DNA of 64,000 nt from Anthopleura xanthogrammica (taxonomy: Eukaryota; Cnidaria; Anthozoa; Actiniaria; Actiniidae), in NCBI GenBank assembly GCA_964019055.1, contig OZ025215.1:8771708-8835707 (forward strand), read 5' to 3'. The translations under genes and the position numbers were made by a program. Under the pieces are notes generated by a model that saw only the letters and a program-made list of their open reading frames with translations, was not told where the DNA came from and searched no databases. This document shows, piece after piece, positions 28,001 to 39,937 of the stretch (position 1 is the stretch's first letter; every line of letters begins with the position of its first letter).

Positions 28001-31000
28001 AAAGGAAGGAAGAAAGAATGAATGAATGAAAGAAAGAAAGAGTACGTAGTTGCAAGCAAAAATAACCCAGGTGTCCATTTTCATACCATTTGTACCTTAA
28101 TTATTTTTTTCTTTTTCCTCGGCAATCGAAATATTAATGTCTTTTTGTCCCCTTTTGCAGAATCTACAGTCAGATTTAGAAAAGAGAAAACTTAGTGTAC
28201 AAGAATTAGAACGACAACGACAAGAAGCACAAAGTCAATTAGATGAGTTAGATAAAGAAGTAAGTGAATAAAACTCTGTTGAAAGGTGTGTACAAAAACA
28301 ACAAACGATTGATGTTGAGCAGATTTTGTAGGACTGAAATACTTTGGTATGGTCACTGTCATGGCACAAAATTTACTTCATTCTTTAAACCAATCACAAC
28401 ATCAGCTCTAAAACTGTCATTTGTTTCATTTTAGAAAGCTAAATATGATGAGTTACTAGCAGATATAAAACAGAAATGTCAAGAACAAACTAAAGTAGTG
28501 AGTATTGGATACGGACCTTTCCTTGAATGAGCTGTCAATCTGCTTTCTTTAACGACAAAGGACAAATGTCCCAAACATCAGTACAGTTACAAACTTTTTT
28601 GTATTTGACACAACCACCCAATCCCAACTAGTAACCACTAGTCATTATCAGTTTATCCATTTTCATAGAGCACCTTCGTACTGTACCAGCTGTACAAAAA
28701 ACTATGCGCGAAAAGGATTGTTTTTGTAATTTGAGTGGCCCTCACCCAAGTCTAAAAGTCATATCTCGCAGAATTTGAGGAGATGTATGGCAAATATTTG
28801 CTTTAATTTTTTATGCATCACATACTGTATATGCATAAAACGCATTTTTTTGTATTGGCAAGAGACTTGGATCTAGGGCTACTTAGCTATGCATCAAAGC
28901 TCACTGTGATGGTTGGTTCATACTTGCACCGGACATCTGGTAAACTTTTACATTTTTTTACCTAAAAGTCATAATATGACAGATCGTAATCTAAGCAATT
29001 TATTTGTGTTTGTACAGATGTCTGATTTACAGGCAAAGATACAACATAATCAAAAGTCAACACTAGTGAGTATAATATATCTCTTTTTATCTTTCTTCTC
29101 AATTTGTTTTTGTTAGTAGAAACTTCTGAATGTATCTGATCTTTCTTTTTCCATCTTCCTTCCTTTTTTTTTTCTCTCTCTCTCTCTTTCTTTTATTAGT
29201 TCCTTTGTTCGCTCTTTCTTTTCTTCCCTCCTTCCTTCCTTCTTCCCTCCCTCCCTCCCTTCTTTCCTTTCTTCCATCTGTCCTTCTGTCCTTCCTTTAT
29301 TTCTTCCTATCAGTCTTTCTTTCTCTCTCTTTTTTTCTTTCCCTATTTCTTTCTTTACATGTTATTTTGTGTGTTTGTTTTTTTAAAAAAAAGCTGCAAG
29401 AGGAGGAACTAAGTGAAGCAAAGATTGAACTGAACAAGATTCGTGAAGAGGAAGCTAGGCTTGAGCAAGAAGTAAGCACACATTTATTCAGGCTAAAATC
29501 AAATCAAAATCTGATAATTTTTTTTCACCATGTGACGCATTCACAAACTAAAAACTTTTCCTTGATACAGAAGAAGGTACCCGGTACTTTTGCTACCATG
29601 TACTTTCGCTACCAGTACCTTAGCTACCAATGACTATGCTTTCGCTACCATGTTGAAGTACTTTAGCTACCATGTCCAAGTACATGGTAGCGAAAGTACC
29701 GTAATTCCAGAAGAACGTACATAATTATGTCTCCCCAGACATGAAGTAAGATATCTTGTCGGTCTAATTGGGCACTGACTCTGAAAGTGTAATCTTATAC
29801 CAACAACTCTAACTTGCTATATTCTCTGTTTTTCTTCCACTTTAATTTGTAACAATAATTATTAAACAAATTACCCAAAAGCTTTGGTAACATGGAAGGA
29901 ACACAGACTTAGAATAAATCATAGATAAAACCCATGAGCAACAAAATCCTCAAACTCTAACTTGCTTTCTCTCTTAGATTCATTCCAGTAAGGAGTACCT
30001 AGAAACTGTCCAAAAACAGTGCAAGTCTGTACAAAATGAAATAACAAAGGTATGAACAGTTAAACAACTTAGATTTTTCCCTATAGTTCAGTATGTTTCA
30101 GTGACATAGTTGTGGCCACTTAAGAATATGAATGGGCCTTATACATGGACTATATAGAAGCTGTCAGAGGTGCCTTCACATGCTTTCAGTTTGACCCTAT
30201 TTTGAGCTGCGCCACTGCTGTACTTTGCTGTGGTGATCGCAGATAACAAGTTTTTCTTTATACACGAGACAATAGTTAATATGTTGAGTAAAACAATATA
30301 TATGTACATGCATCTTAAACAAAAAAAAATGTCATTTGCTTCCTCTTTTCTCTCAGACTCGATCCAAGGTAGGCACTCTGAAAGAGACCAACACCAGTCT
30401 ACAGTCACAGATTGCTCATTACAACTCCCTCATGAACAACACGTCAAATAGCACACCAACGTCAACCAACTCGCTTTTGAATGACTTCTCGCCGTTAACT
30501 GATGCATTCGACATGACCCCTACCCCCTCAGAAACAGATGCCATGAGTGTCAGGGCTACTGTAAGTACACAAGAACACTAAACAGCCTCTCTAGAATAAC
30601 CCCCACCCTACCCCCCCCCCCCCCCTCCCAGAAACATGCCATGAGTTTCAGGTCTACTGTAAGTACACAAGAACACTAAACAGCCTCTCTAGAATAACCC
30701 CCACCCTACCTCCCCCCCCCTACCAGAAACATGCCATGAGTTTCAGGGCTACTGTAAGTACACAAGACACTCCCCCCCACCCCCCTCAGAAAGAGACACC
30801 ATGAATGTCAGCAATAGACCATTGTCTCTTGGTGCCAGAGCTACACAAGAACACTTAAGAGCTTCTCTTGATCTTGTCACTAGAATGACCCCGCCCTACC
30901 CCCCTCAGAAACAGATGCCATGAATATGTATTATTGTGTAGTATTGTGGTTGACATTAGCTCTTCTGTGCCTTCAGGCTGGTAGTAGTCCTGTCAGCAGT

Positions 31001-33029
31001 CTTAGCGGTTTCAGTGTGGGTTCTGGAAGAGTAGACGAGACTGTAGATGACGATTTCAAGGTTAGCCTTCATTCTTAGTGGGATACCTGTGGTTTCACAC
31101 AGCAATTGCAGTATTTTTCCATCCAGAGTTTCTTGTTCTTGTTTTTAGAAATGTAATTTTTTTTGTCTTTTGTGTAGGAAAAAGAAGCAAGCGACGATTT
31201 TAAGGTATAATTTAAGTTGCTATTACTCCTTTAAAATCAATGTTTTTGATATTTGGGCCGTGAGAAAGAGATAGAATATTTACGGCCAGTTTTCAACATT
31301 ATTTTCTTGATAGGAGGGAGATCCATTTAATAAGGGGAAAGAGAACTTCTTCAGCTCGACCGAAAACGGTGAGTGAATTGCACTGAATGTACGATTTTTT
31401 ATACTGTCTAAGTCATTCGTGGTTGAAACACTGGTCAGGTTTGGCTGAAGGAGAAGAAAAGAGAAAGGAGGACAGACAGACGGATTTATTGACTGAGAGA
31501 CAGACAGACAGACAGACAGATAGACAGACAGACAACAGAGAAATATACTTTTGAGAGAGGAAAAATAGAGTCATAAAGAAATCACTTCACGTATGAGACT
31601 GTGACAAGAGACCAATTAGCCAAAATAGCCTTTAAAGTTTTTCAAATGCCCTATTAAAAGGAGTGGTTCGATTTTTATTTCACTGATGGACCTATATCAA
31701 TCTTCCATTTCTTTTTGTTTGATAGCAGTGTCCTTTCTCCTCCACAGATTCCAATGATCCTTTCCACTCTGATGACCCCTTCAAGTCTGACCCGTTCCAT
31801 TACAAGAGTGTCTCGTTTGCTGATCCCTTCACTTCTTCAGATCCTTTTGCGGTAACATTTTGAATTCCTTTTCTTATTCCATCAGAGCATTGACCCAAAG
31901 CCCTCCATTGAAATATCAAAAAAAACAAAAACAAGTCATATGCAATGAGTAAATAGTAGAATTTTACCCGATTGCCCTGAAAATAACTCCCCAAAAATTA
32001 CCTTCAAGATTGCCATTTCTAGAAATTCTGCTAAATTCCAATAGGCCACTTTCTGTATTGATTGCGAGGCTTTTGTCATATGGTACAACATGTATGGTAC
32101 AAACACATGGATCACCAAATACATTTTTTGTTTCCCAGGGAGAGGAAGACTTGTTTAAAAACGATCCCTTTAAAAGCGAACTGCCTACCTCAAATGGTGG
32201 GACCACAGGACAAGATGTGTCAAATGGTAATGCTGTAGAGGTTTTCTTTATTATTCTCGAACCTCAATTAAGCTACCACCTTTTAGGAATCCTCAAGTGG
32301 CCGCAAAATAGAGGTTGGCCACTGAATAGGTGGTCGCTTATTGGAGGTTCTACAATCTCATATTATATTGTTGTACCACGATTGTATGGGAATATTTACT
32401 CCTTTGTGTGCAATTTGTCCACAGGTCTATCGTCAACCAAGTCAGATCCATTTGGAGACCCTTTTCAGAGTGCTTTTCCACCTTCTAAGGTAAAAAAAAC
32501 ATATATTTTTTCCAGTGAATATACATTTCTTGCCAAGCAGCTTTTTTTTTATTATTTAGAGCACTCACTTCTCTCTTTGATTGCTCTTTGCTCCCCTCCT
32601 TTAAATTTCCAAAATTTCACATTTGCCACATGCGCCATGCCTTACACTAGTCATGCCTGACACTAGTCACGTGACCTATTACATCATTGATGATATCTTT
32701 TGGTTTTATCGCAGGACCCCAGTGATAATTTCTTTACTTCAGACCCCTTCAAACCTGTAGCATCGAACGATGATTCCAATAAAACTCCAACCAATCAGAA
32801 GAAGACGTCTAGTAGCGTAGCGAAAGACCCCTTTGGTGGCGACCCCTTTGGCTCAAATGATCCATTTGCTGGTGAGTGCTGACCAATAAATTAATGGGCC
32901 ACAGGTAGCCCAAGCTTACTATTAGTGAAAGTGAAGACCCCTTTGGTGGTGACCCCTTCTGCTTCCATAATCCTTTTATTTGAGTATATGTATAACCATT
33001 TCTCCATTTTTTCTCTTTCAGCTTCTTGA
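19070..33029 (+). CDS. EPS15: EPS15/EPS15L1-type endocytic adaptor
   Basis: 28 coding exons: 19070-19105, 19972-20016, 20655-20744, 21195-21242, 21686-21781, 23577-23672, 23784-23831, 24473-24574, 24990-25157, 25774-25876, 26132-26195, 26521-26698, 26911-27005, 27486-27558, 28161-28259, 28435-28497, 29018-29065, 29394-29471, 29978-30049, 30357-30560, 30977-31060, 31178-31204, 31314-31368, 31748-31851, 32139-32226, 32425-32489, 32715-32871, 33022-33029. The sum is 2394 nt, 797 aa. EH domains lie at about 13-105, 106-200 and 250-340, with canonical EF loops [12 protein letters not shown] (EH2) and [12 protein letters not shown] (EH3). A coiled coil spans about 365-560, then a tail with 13 DPF motifs for AP-2 binding. 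The protein scaffolds clathrin-coated pits by binding NPF partners. Intron 13 is GC-AG. The last exon encodes only the end of DPFAS; no ubiquitin-interacting motifs are visible. Vertebrate EPS15 is about 896 aa. Confidence 0.95.
20830..21092 (-). repeat. SINE, near full length, tRNA-type head
   Basis: Read on the minus strand: tRNA-like head with B box GGTTCAATTCC (near 21035), body with CTCTCTTGATTCTAGGG and TTTTTCTCC, then two copies of the 57-bp tail unit (ending GTGAGTTAGCC). It lies in EPS15 intron 3. Confidence 0.85.
22179..22301. repeat. Inverted repeat of about 120 bp
   Basis: TATCGAAAAGTTTAACTTAG and TAAAGTTAAACTTTTCGATA face each other in EPS15 intron 5. Probably a small MITE. Confidence 0.7.
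23845..24137. repeat. Family B MITE, compound copy
   Basis: Contains TTTCAGACCATGTGTCATTC, then a second arm set ending GGTCTGAAATGGGAAGACAT and CCCAAGC. It looks like one complete and one truncated element side by side, in EPS15 intron 7. Confidence 0.8.
24238..24410. repeat. Dispersed repeat of GCAACATTG type, copy 1
   Basis: Shares AATGTTGCTGAAGTAGG, GACATGGCT and CAACATTGCG, in order, with 51655-51785. It lies in EPS15 intron 7. Confidence 0.7.
24583..24714. repeat. Palindromic MITE, family A, copy 3
   Basis: Starts ATAGACCCATTT and ends GCTGCAAGGGGTC, with the family inner arms. It lies just after the donor of EPS15 exon 8. Confidence 0.88.
25296..25482. mobile_element. TIR element of 187 bp
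   Basis: Arms TTACAGTGCAGATGGAAAAA and TTTTTCAATTCGCACTGTAA, extended by CCATGGGCACCTAGAAATATT against AAATATTTCTAGGTACCCACGG. No coding capacity. It lies in EPS15 intron 9. Confidence 0.85.
27120..27425 (+). repeat. SINE-like element in the GC-AG intron
   Basis: A diverged SINE with the body words GTTGTTCTCTCCCTTG and AGTTTTTCTCCATTTTCCTC, in EPS15 intron 13. Confidence 0.5.
27655..27911 (-). repeat. SINE with expanded poly-G/C
   Basis: Reverse-orientation copy: tail unit (GGCATGGCTAACTC), body with a G run at 27737-27770, and a head with CAAGTTCAATTCCTGGACTC. It lies in EPS15 intron 14. Confidence 0.8.
29140..29345 (+). repeat. Long polypyrimidine tract
   Basis: About 200 bp of CT-rich sequence (CTCTCTCT, CCTTCCTT, CCCTCCCT) upstream of EPS15 exon 18, whose own acceptor is preceded by an A run (AAAAAAAAG). 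Confidence 0.9.
30561..30930 (+). repeat. Tandem duplications of the exon 20 donor region
   Basis: The block around the exon 20 splice donor (ATGCCATGAG...CTACT then GTAAGTACACAAGA, followed by a C run) recurs about every 95 bp, with further GTAAGTAC copies at 30659 and 30754 and partial remnants to about 30920. Confidence 0.88.
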
Positions 33030-34675
33030 GTCCCTACTTATCAACAGAAATTGAATTGATCACAAGAATTATCGGGATTTCTAATAATGTAACCAGATCA
33101 ACTGGTTTAACAAGTTTGACCGGTTGATTCCTAAATAATCAAGACGCTAAGAAACCATGACAACGATGCATAGCAACATCGTGAAGAATAAATATATCGC
33201 CATGTAGTAACCGCTGGTCACCAATGAAGCTAAGGCAGGCGAATATAGTTGAGTTTTGAATTAGATTTATATATAATTTCATGTATTAGTACTGGGAAAG
33301 CTGAAGCTTTAATTACTATACTCAAAATAAAAAACAAGCATAAATATTTTACTTAAATCTAATATTAGCTATTCTGAATTTACATCTTGCTTAAAAATGA
33401 ATATATGAAAAAAGGTCCGAGAGTCCAGAAAGACATGACATTGTTGTTTCAAATTGACCATGTTTTAAGTTTGAAGAAACACAAAGCACTTCATCACCCT
33501 GTAGTTTGGCGTAGAAGGTTCATAAGCCTTCTCTGAGGTCACGAACATGGTGCATTCTGGTCTAGCATGGGTACAAAACTCTTTTCTTCATTATGATGCA
33601 CATAATGTTGCTTGTACCAGACTGCCAAGAACATAATGTACTTTGTTTGTCTAACTCAGAAAATGCCTTTCTCAGTGATCACGCAGGCTCATGTTCACGC
33701 AGATCACAATCACAAATATGTTTTCAAATCACAGTGACACTGAAGGATTTTTGTGATTTTACGGATAGCACATCTTATTTTTCTATTTTTTATTCTTTTT
33801 CTTTTTTGGACATCAAATTTAAATTCTACTAACTGAGATGTCTCGGAATGGACTCTATGCAAACCTTTTTAGCTTGACAAATTGATAAAAATAAGAATTT
33901 TTTCTTACTCTGAAGTCGAAATTTCTGATTGAAAACAACTTTTCAGCTTCAGTTTTTCGCACAGTAGCAGTTGCATAGTAACTAGTTGCATAGCAACCGT
34001 TGCCTAGTAGCAGGTTCTTAGCAACACTTGCGCAATATTTATCTGAACTCATACTTCAATATGTAACTCTTTGTCTTCCCTTTGTTTACTCTGGAGTGTT
34101 TTGTCATTCTAAAGTAAAAAAAATAACATGTAATGGGCTTATTTTCAAGCTTCAATAATTAACTGATAAACTTACAAAAATAAACATGTATTAAAGCACC
34201 TCTCGTATTCGTTTTATAAAGCGCCACTGTTTGTTCTTGTTCTAAAATTTCGTTCCAGCTGTCATACTCCCAATCCATTCCCCCAGCCCCACCCTCCCAT
34301 ATATACTCACTTTAGCCACTGCAGGGTTTTTGCATAGCAGGATTTGTCTTTAAAATCTTAATGTCTGCTTGAACGTTCCAGGCAAAGAGAAGTCTTTGAA
34401 AACATTCTTGGCCTTATCTTTTATTTGGCGGTTTTTATAAGTATTTGGACCTGAGAAAACATCATAACCTAAAGAGCCCTATATACAGCTGCTAAAAACT
34501 AAAACAAATTTTAATTTTAAATGTAATTAATTTCAACCAATCAGCATCGATTACATCACAGACTGTCACACGGCCGCCATCTTGGTTTGCTTCCCGGGAT
34601 TTCTTGGTCAAACAAACCAAAACACTGAGGGATAGAGACTTTTAGAGCAACCTTCCTTGCTGAAAATAATCTATC
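33030..34675. other. EPS15 3' flank and R3HDM4 upstream region
   Basis: AATAAA words at about 33186 and 33326 are candidate EPS15 polyadenylation signals. A repeat of the TGGTCTAGCATGGGTACAAAA type lies at about 33500-33650, with relatives near 37625 and 39790. RFX-like X-box words cluster at 33968-34015. No coding exon seen. Confidence 0.5.
33968..34015. promoter_or_regulatory. Cluster of X-box (RFX-like) motifs
   Basis: Three near-tandem copies: GTTGCATAGTAAC, GTTGCATAGCAAC and GTTGCCTAGTAGC. The middle one is a full imperfect palindrome close to the RFX consensus GTTGCCATGGCAAC. They lie about 0.7 kb before the R3HDM4 start. Function is unproven. Confidence 0.4.
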
Positions 34676-37600
34676 ATGGGGGTCTTGGACATTAATGATC
34701 GCCTAAAGCATCGAATAAGAATTACAGACCAAGATATTGAAGATTCAACGTAAGTATTTGGCGCCATTTTACCAGTCTCTGTTGGTTTTTGGCGGGTCTA
34801 AGACCATCAATATGTACTTTATTTGGGTTTTAAATCTTGTTAATTTGATTCAATATTTGATATATTACAATAATATATATTTAATTTGATAATTTGGGGG
34901 GTTTCTAATCTAAGGGCAGTTGTTTTTCTCCATAAATTTTAATAGAAAAAAAATATTATAACGATTGTAAACAAACAGCTTACAAATATTCAGCTGGAAA
35001 TATGGTTAGGAAAACGTCGCCCTAATATCTCCATAAAAAGCCTTATTTGAAAACCTCTTATCATCTCTCTAAAAGAATATACTCTGAGGGAATAAAATCT
35101 TGGCATATTTGATTAAGCTTAACAATTTTATGTGCTATGAATTTCTTGTTTGAAATTTAAGCTTAAAGCTTATATCAAAATATATTTATTTACATACATT
35201 TTTAACAGACAGTTTTATCTTTTCTTGTTTGCCTTGTCCTCTGAAGTGCATTTTTCATCAGTGCTATAGTTTTGCCTCTACTAAAGTATATCTACGTGTA
35301 CAGAGATTGATTGCCTGTATGAACCTTGTTATATTTTAAGATGGGAGGGATCAGATCCACCAGATGAGCTTCCTACTGAGTCATCAGAGCCAATTAGGTC
35401 TCCACGCCAACGCAGGCCAAAACTTAGGCCAAAGTACTTTGTGAATGCATCCAGTCATAGGCCAAAGGGGAGCCGTAGCGGCAGGCGATATGAAAACAGT
35501 AAGTTATATTACAAAGAATATTGATTTGTTTAAGATACGCTGAACTTTACTGATTCTGTCCTCCTGGAAAGAAGTCAGTCGGTAGAAACAAACTAGTGGA
35601 GTATTACAAACGTTTCTGAGGTTTGTTCTTTGTTTGTTTTTTTGTTATTATTTGTTAATTAATGTTGTTTTTTGTCTGTATAACAGCATGCTTTCTGCTC
35701 AGCCTTGTGGACCATGAAGAAATACAGGAATTGGAACTATCTGATATTGTCAACCAGACTATGACTATCTTCTCTTCTCTGTTTGAAGATCCGCACAAGA
35801 TGAAGGTATCAAGAACAACAAACTACAGTAGATCATCACCAACATCAAAAATAACATTAACAATTCACTGCAATAAGTGCATGAATAACAACACCATACT
35901 TGTAAAGAGTGTCATTTTTTTAATAATACTAATTGTCCCTTATAACTAGAAACTATTTGACCTGTTTCCCCTTATCCTTTAAGCCCTTATCAGGGCCTCG
36001 TCACAAATCCTGATAGATCAGGAAAGAAATAAAGAGCATAGATGGCAACACATTTCAAAGTTGCACTGAGTTGTTGAACTGAACCTAATTTGTTTTTTAT
36101 TGTTTTCTCAAGATTTGGAATGATTATGCAAGTCTTCCAGAGGATCAACAATACCAATACATTCACTCACAATCAGAGCCATGTGAGAGCACTACTTGTG
36201 CATCTGTGACTGAAGACAATAGAGCAGATTACAATGAGAGTAAGTCAAAGGATGATGGCTCTGGGTTGGTGACTGACAGCCAGGGATATAGTGGCACAGA
36301 GATATGCGTAGTGTTGTTATATATCTCTGATCATCCTTGATGCATAATAAAACCTTAAATATATGTTTTGAAGAAATGTATGCTGATGCCGGGAAGTCCT
36401 ACCTAAATATTGACAAGAAAATCAGAGGAACATTCCAGAAGAAGCGTTTCCCACTGGTAAATATTTTACAATGAGCATACCTAATAGAATATTAGCGCAT
36501 GAGGGTAAGACTCTTGTGGAAGGTAGAGGTAGAGGAGGAAAGGGAGGGAAATAGAGGAATTGGAGAGCCTGTGAATAGAACAAATCCATTTGGGAATAAT
36601 GTTTTCCAATTTCAGACCATGTTTTCATTCTAAAAATGTATGTGAAAAATATGTTTCTAGAAAAAAGCCATGTTATTTCAAACCAAGGAATATTATAATA
36701 AGATTTTTACTGTCCACAATGCTACAAAAATGTTTTCCTCCCGTAAAGCTGACATGACTGCAGTGCATAGTAGTATCCAAGTTTTTTTAGATATCCCAAT
36801 CAGATTCTCTTTAAACATGCATTTGTTAAAATAACTGGTTTTTATTTCTGCAGGGAGGACTCGAAATCCTTGAAAAAGATCTGGTATCATGTTTGTCTGA
36901 TATGCCTGATGCTGCTGTCATATCAATACTCCCATCCAGGTAACATGTTAATTATTATAACTTGGTCCAATAAAATCCATGTGGTCCATAGTTGGATTAA
37001 AGGGGAGGGTATGGAAAATGCAACCCTTCCTATAAGACTAGCACAAATTTTAAAAGGCAAATGTAATATATTTGTAGTTGAACATGCAAGGAGTGATTGC
37101 TCAATCTCCCAAGCCAGGGGCTCATGACTAAAGCACTCAATGTCACTTTGAATTGAAATTTATGGGAACCTGGAAAAAACTGGGAAACCTGGAGAACAAA
37201 ACACAAAACACAGGAGATAACCAACAAGCAACTCTACTCACATACAACATCAGACCTAGGAATTGAACCTGGGTCGCATTGCTGAGAGACTGAGCATTAG
37301 CAGCGCACACCACTCATGCTACCCTAGTGGAGATGTAAATTTAGATGCAAAATTTAAGAAACTATTGATTACTAATCTACACATGTTTTTCAGCATGGAC
37401 AGAATGATGGTGCATGCAATCTGTCAGTACCTCAAGCTGGCCTGCCGAAGTAAGTACAGTATAAATAAATTAACTAATCATCCTTGCTTGCAGCTGAAGA
37501 GCTGAATTACGAAGGACGCAGCTCAACGTGGTCAAGTCGAAGGCATACGAAGGCGTATAACTGCCATGCTAGACTTTCCACAAGTACATGACTTATAGAG

Positions 37601-37995
37601 CTGTTTTAAAGTTGTGACGTATTTCCGGTCTAGCTTGGGTGGGTGCAAAAGGATACCATATAAGGCATGCTCGACAGACTTTACTGAATGTACCATGACC
37701 ATAATGCACCATGTTCACTATCTCAGAAATGGCCTCTAATAAATTTCATTGCCATTTTACTACTCTGTATGCATTCTCTGGAGGTGGGGTTTTATGGCAG
37801 GGGAGGGGTGGTGATAAAATGTTTCTTTTGTCACCATTTTTTCACATTTTCCCGCCAATACTTATAACGTTTTCTTTCATTGAAGGTCATAACTGTACCG
37901 GCTGTCGACTGATGGAAATAGAAAACCACCAGAGTGCATTTGAACTTCCACGACTCCTATTGTCACAGTATCTAAAGAAAAAAGTTCTGAGCTGA
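34676..37995 (+). CDS. R3HDM4: R3H domain-containing protein 4 homologue
   Basis: Eight exons: 34676-34749, 35341-35498, 35687-35805, 36113-36239, 36374-36456, 36854-36939, 37394-37449, 37886-37995. They total 813 nt, 270 aa, against about 268 in human R3HDM4. All introns are GT-AG and phases close. The C-terminal half matches the family: KIWNDY, then YADAGKSYLNIDKKIRGTF and KKRFPL, then the R3H core DRMMVHAICQYL with R219 and H223 in the R-x3-H spacing. R3H domains bind single-stranded nucleic acid; the biological role of R3HDM4 is poorly known. The N-terminal third is basic and low-complexity (RSPRQRRPKLRPKYF). The C-terminus carries a C-x2-C pair (NCTGCRLM). It runs in the same direction as EPS15, 1.65 kb downstream. 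Confidence 0.9.
37094..37325 (-). repeat. SINE in R3HDM4 intron 6
   Basis: Reverse-orientation SINE: head with CCCAGGTTCAATTCCTAGG (B box), body with GTTTTCCAGG. Diverged from the main family. Confidence 0.65.
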
Positions 37996-38363
37996 CACAG
38001 GGAGAAATAAGAAAGTATTGCTGCATAAAAATGGCATTTTAGTGTTGTATGTATGGTATTATATCAATGAAAATGTTTAATTTTATAAACATTCCTCAAA
38101 AAGGTATGAAAATCTATTAGGTTTAAAATAATTTTCAAACAAAACAAAATGGTTAATTTATTTTGATGAAACTCTAAATTCTTTGTCCAAGAGCTAGTCA
38201 TTTAGCATGTATTCTTTGGGAGAATATAGAATTTGATCATGAGAATACAGTGTTGGTACAAGATTTTGTTTGTAACAAAAAAACAAAACCTGAGTTTTAT
38301 TTTGAAGTTTTTTAATGTGGTGGTTTATACATTTGGAAACATACTGGTTCTCTTTGGAAAACA

Positions 38364-38540
38364 ATGGTGGTGTGGTGGTAGTGCACTTGCCTCTTACATC
38401 TGGGGTCTGCGTTCAATTCCTGGACTTGACATCACATGTGAGTAGAGTTTGTTAGGGTTCTCCCTTGATTCAATAGTTTTTCTGTGGGTTTCCAGTCTTC
38501 CTACCACTATAAAACCTTACATGCTAAATTCCAATACACC
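38364..38540 (+). repeat. tRNA-headed SINE, plus orientation
   Basis: Head with A-box-like TGGTGGTAGTGCACTTGCC and B-box-like GCGTTCAATTCC, then body GAGTTTGTTAGGGTTCTCCC and a short 3' end. Confidence 0.8.
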
Positions 38541-38599
38541 AGTTCTGCATTCGATGCAAACTGCTGTTTTTGCAGACCACAGATTCATTTGCACAGCAT

Positions 38600-38870
38600 T
38601 AGCCCCGTTTATAAGTTAGCTATTCAGCTCTCACCAATGCGATCCAGGTTCAAGTCCTGCCAGGCTTGGTGTCGTATGTTTGTAGAGTTGTTTGTTGGTT
38701 CTCTCTTGTGCTTCCAGGATTTTTTCTCCAGGTCCTCCCAGTTTTCCTCCCTCCACAAAAATCAAATTCCAATTCAATCTTGGGGTTTCACCTACACAGT
38801 TGGAGCATGAGCGTAGCTCTGTTGTGATTGTCCCATGCTGTGATACAACCGCCAAGGCTTAATAGATATT
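38600..38870 (+). repeat. SINE, second type, plus orientation
   Basis: Perfect B box GGTTCAAGTCC at about 38648, then GTTGTTTGTTGGTTCTCTCT and TTTTCCTCCCTCCACAAAAA. Related to but distinct from the 57-bp-tail SINE. Confidence 0.7.
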
Positions 38871-39443
38871 CAAAGACACCATAAAAAGTCTATGGGATGA
38901 ATATTATTCAACTTGTACATTTCTTTACATTACAGTTGGCTGTTGCTAATGATTTGCAAAAGTCAACTGTAATGTAAAGAATGTGAGAGTTGAATAACCA
39001 ATGTTTTGAAACCCCACACTAATCCACATGCTGATTCTTTCTTTCTTTTTTTATTGTATAATTTGTTTTAACCCTTTCAGTCGATTTACTAATTATTCTT
39101 TTCTACTTTAACTACTAAATATTCCAGTACAGTTTTACCTACAAAAACCTTAAGTTACAAACCATTGGCATAGTAAATATCAATGCTCTCTTTTATACTT
39201 CTTGATTCAGGATGACCCCTTCCCTCCTCCCACTCGCTTCCCCCTTCCATACCAGCACCATTTACCCCTTCATCTGGTTCATATGTTTTTTATTCTATGT
39301 ACTAAATGTTAAGCCATGGCTGTATAGGATTTCGCTGTAGTCTGTACTGGATCTCTTTGGCCTGATGTTCAGGGTGCTGGTGTAGTAGGACCTTAAAGCA
39401 AATGAATTTTTTAAAAAGTTAATACAAGGAGTAATAACTATAT

Positions 39444-39646
39444 TTGACTTTCACATGACGTCAAAGCAGCTCAATTTGGAGGACAAAACAAAAGAATTCT
39501 AATCTCCTGAGAATTGGAACCTATTGTTTTGCCTTCCAAATTGAGCTGCATTCTGACGTGCTGCAAGGGGTCTATACAAAATAATTTCAATCTCCTGAGA
39601 ATTGGAACCTATTGTTTTGTCCTCAAAATACTAGTGGTCTATATAG
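39444..39646. repeat. Palindromic MITE, family A, copy 4, with partial duplication
   Basis: Complete element at 39444-39576 ending GCAAGGGGTCTAT, followed by a second half-element (ATTTCAATCTCCTGAGAATT ... TTGTTTTGTCCTC) to about 39646. Confidence 0.85.
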
Positions 39647-39937
39647 CCATTCTTGTTAGTGCAAAGACTTTTATGGATAAGAGAAGGAGAGCCTCTGTTA
39701 AGTGCTAATTTGTTGCAAGATGCAGAGTCTACAGAAAAGTCTATGCTGCCTGACATAGAACGTTTTGATAAAGAACAAGGTATATTGTGGTATAGCTTGG
39801 GTACAAATATCTTTTTGCTCATCATGGTGGTGGTGTTGGTACCCAAGCTAGACCAGAATGCATCATGTTTCTCGGAGGAAGGCATAATAGCAGTGTATGG
39901 GATTTCCCCTATTCATCAGGAGAGTTACTGCATTACT

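Noticed and set aside
29130..29633. 167-aa ORF rich in S, F, L and P
   Set aside because: It is the CT-rich tract translated and merged with EPS15 exon 18; only 29394-29471 is coding.
38364..38870. tRNA genes
   Set aside because: A- and B-box words are present but no cloverleaf can be folded and the downstream body is repetitive; these are SINE heads.
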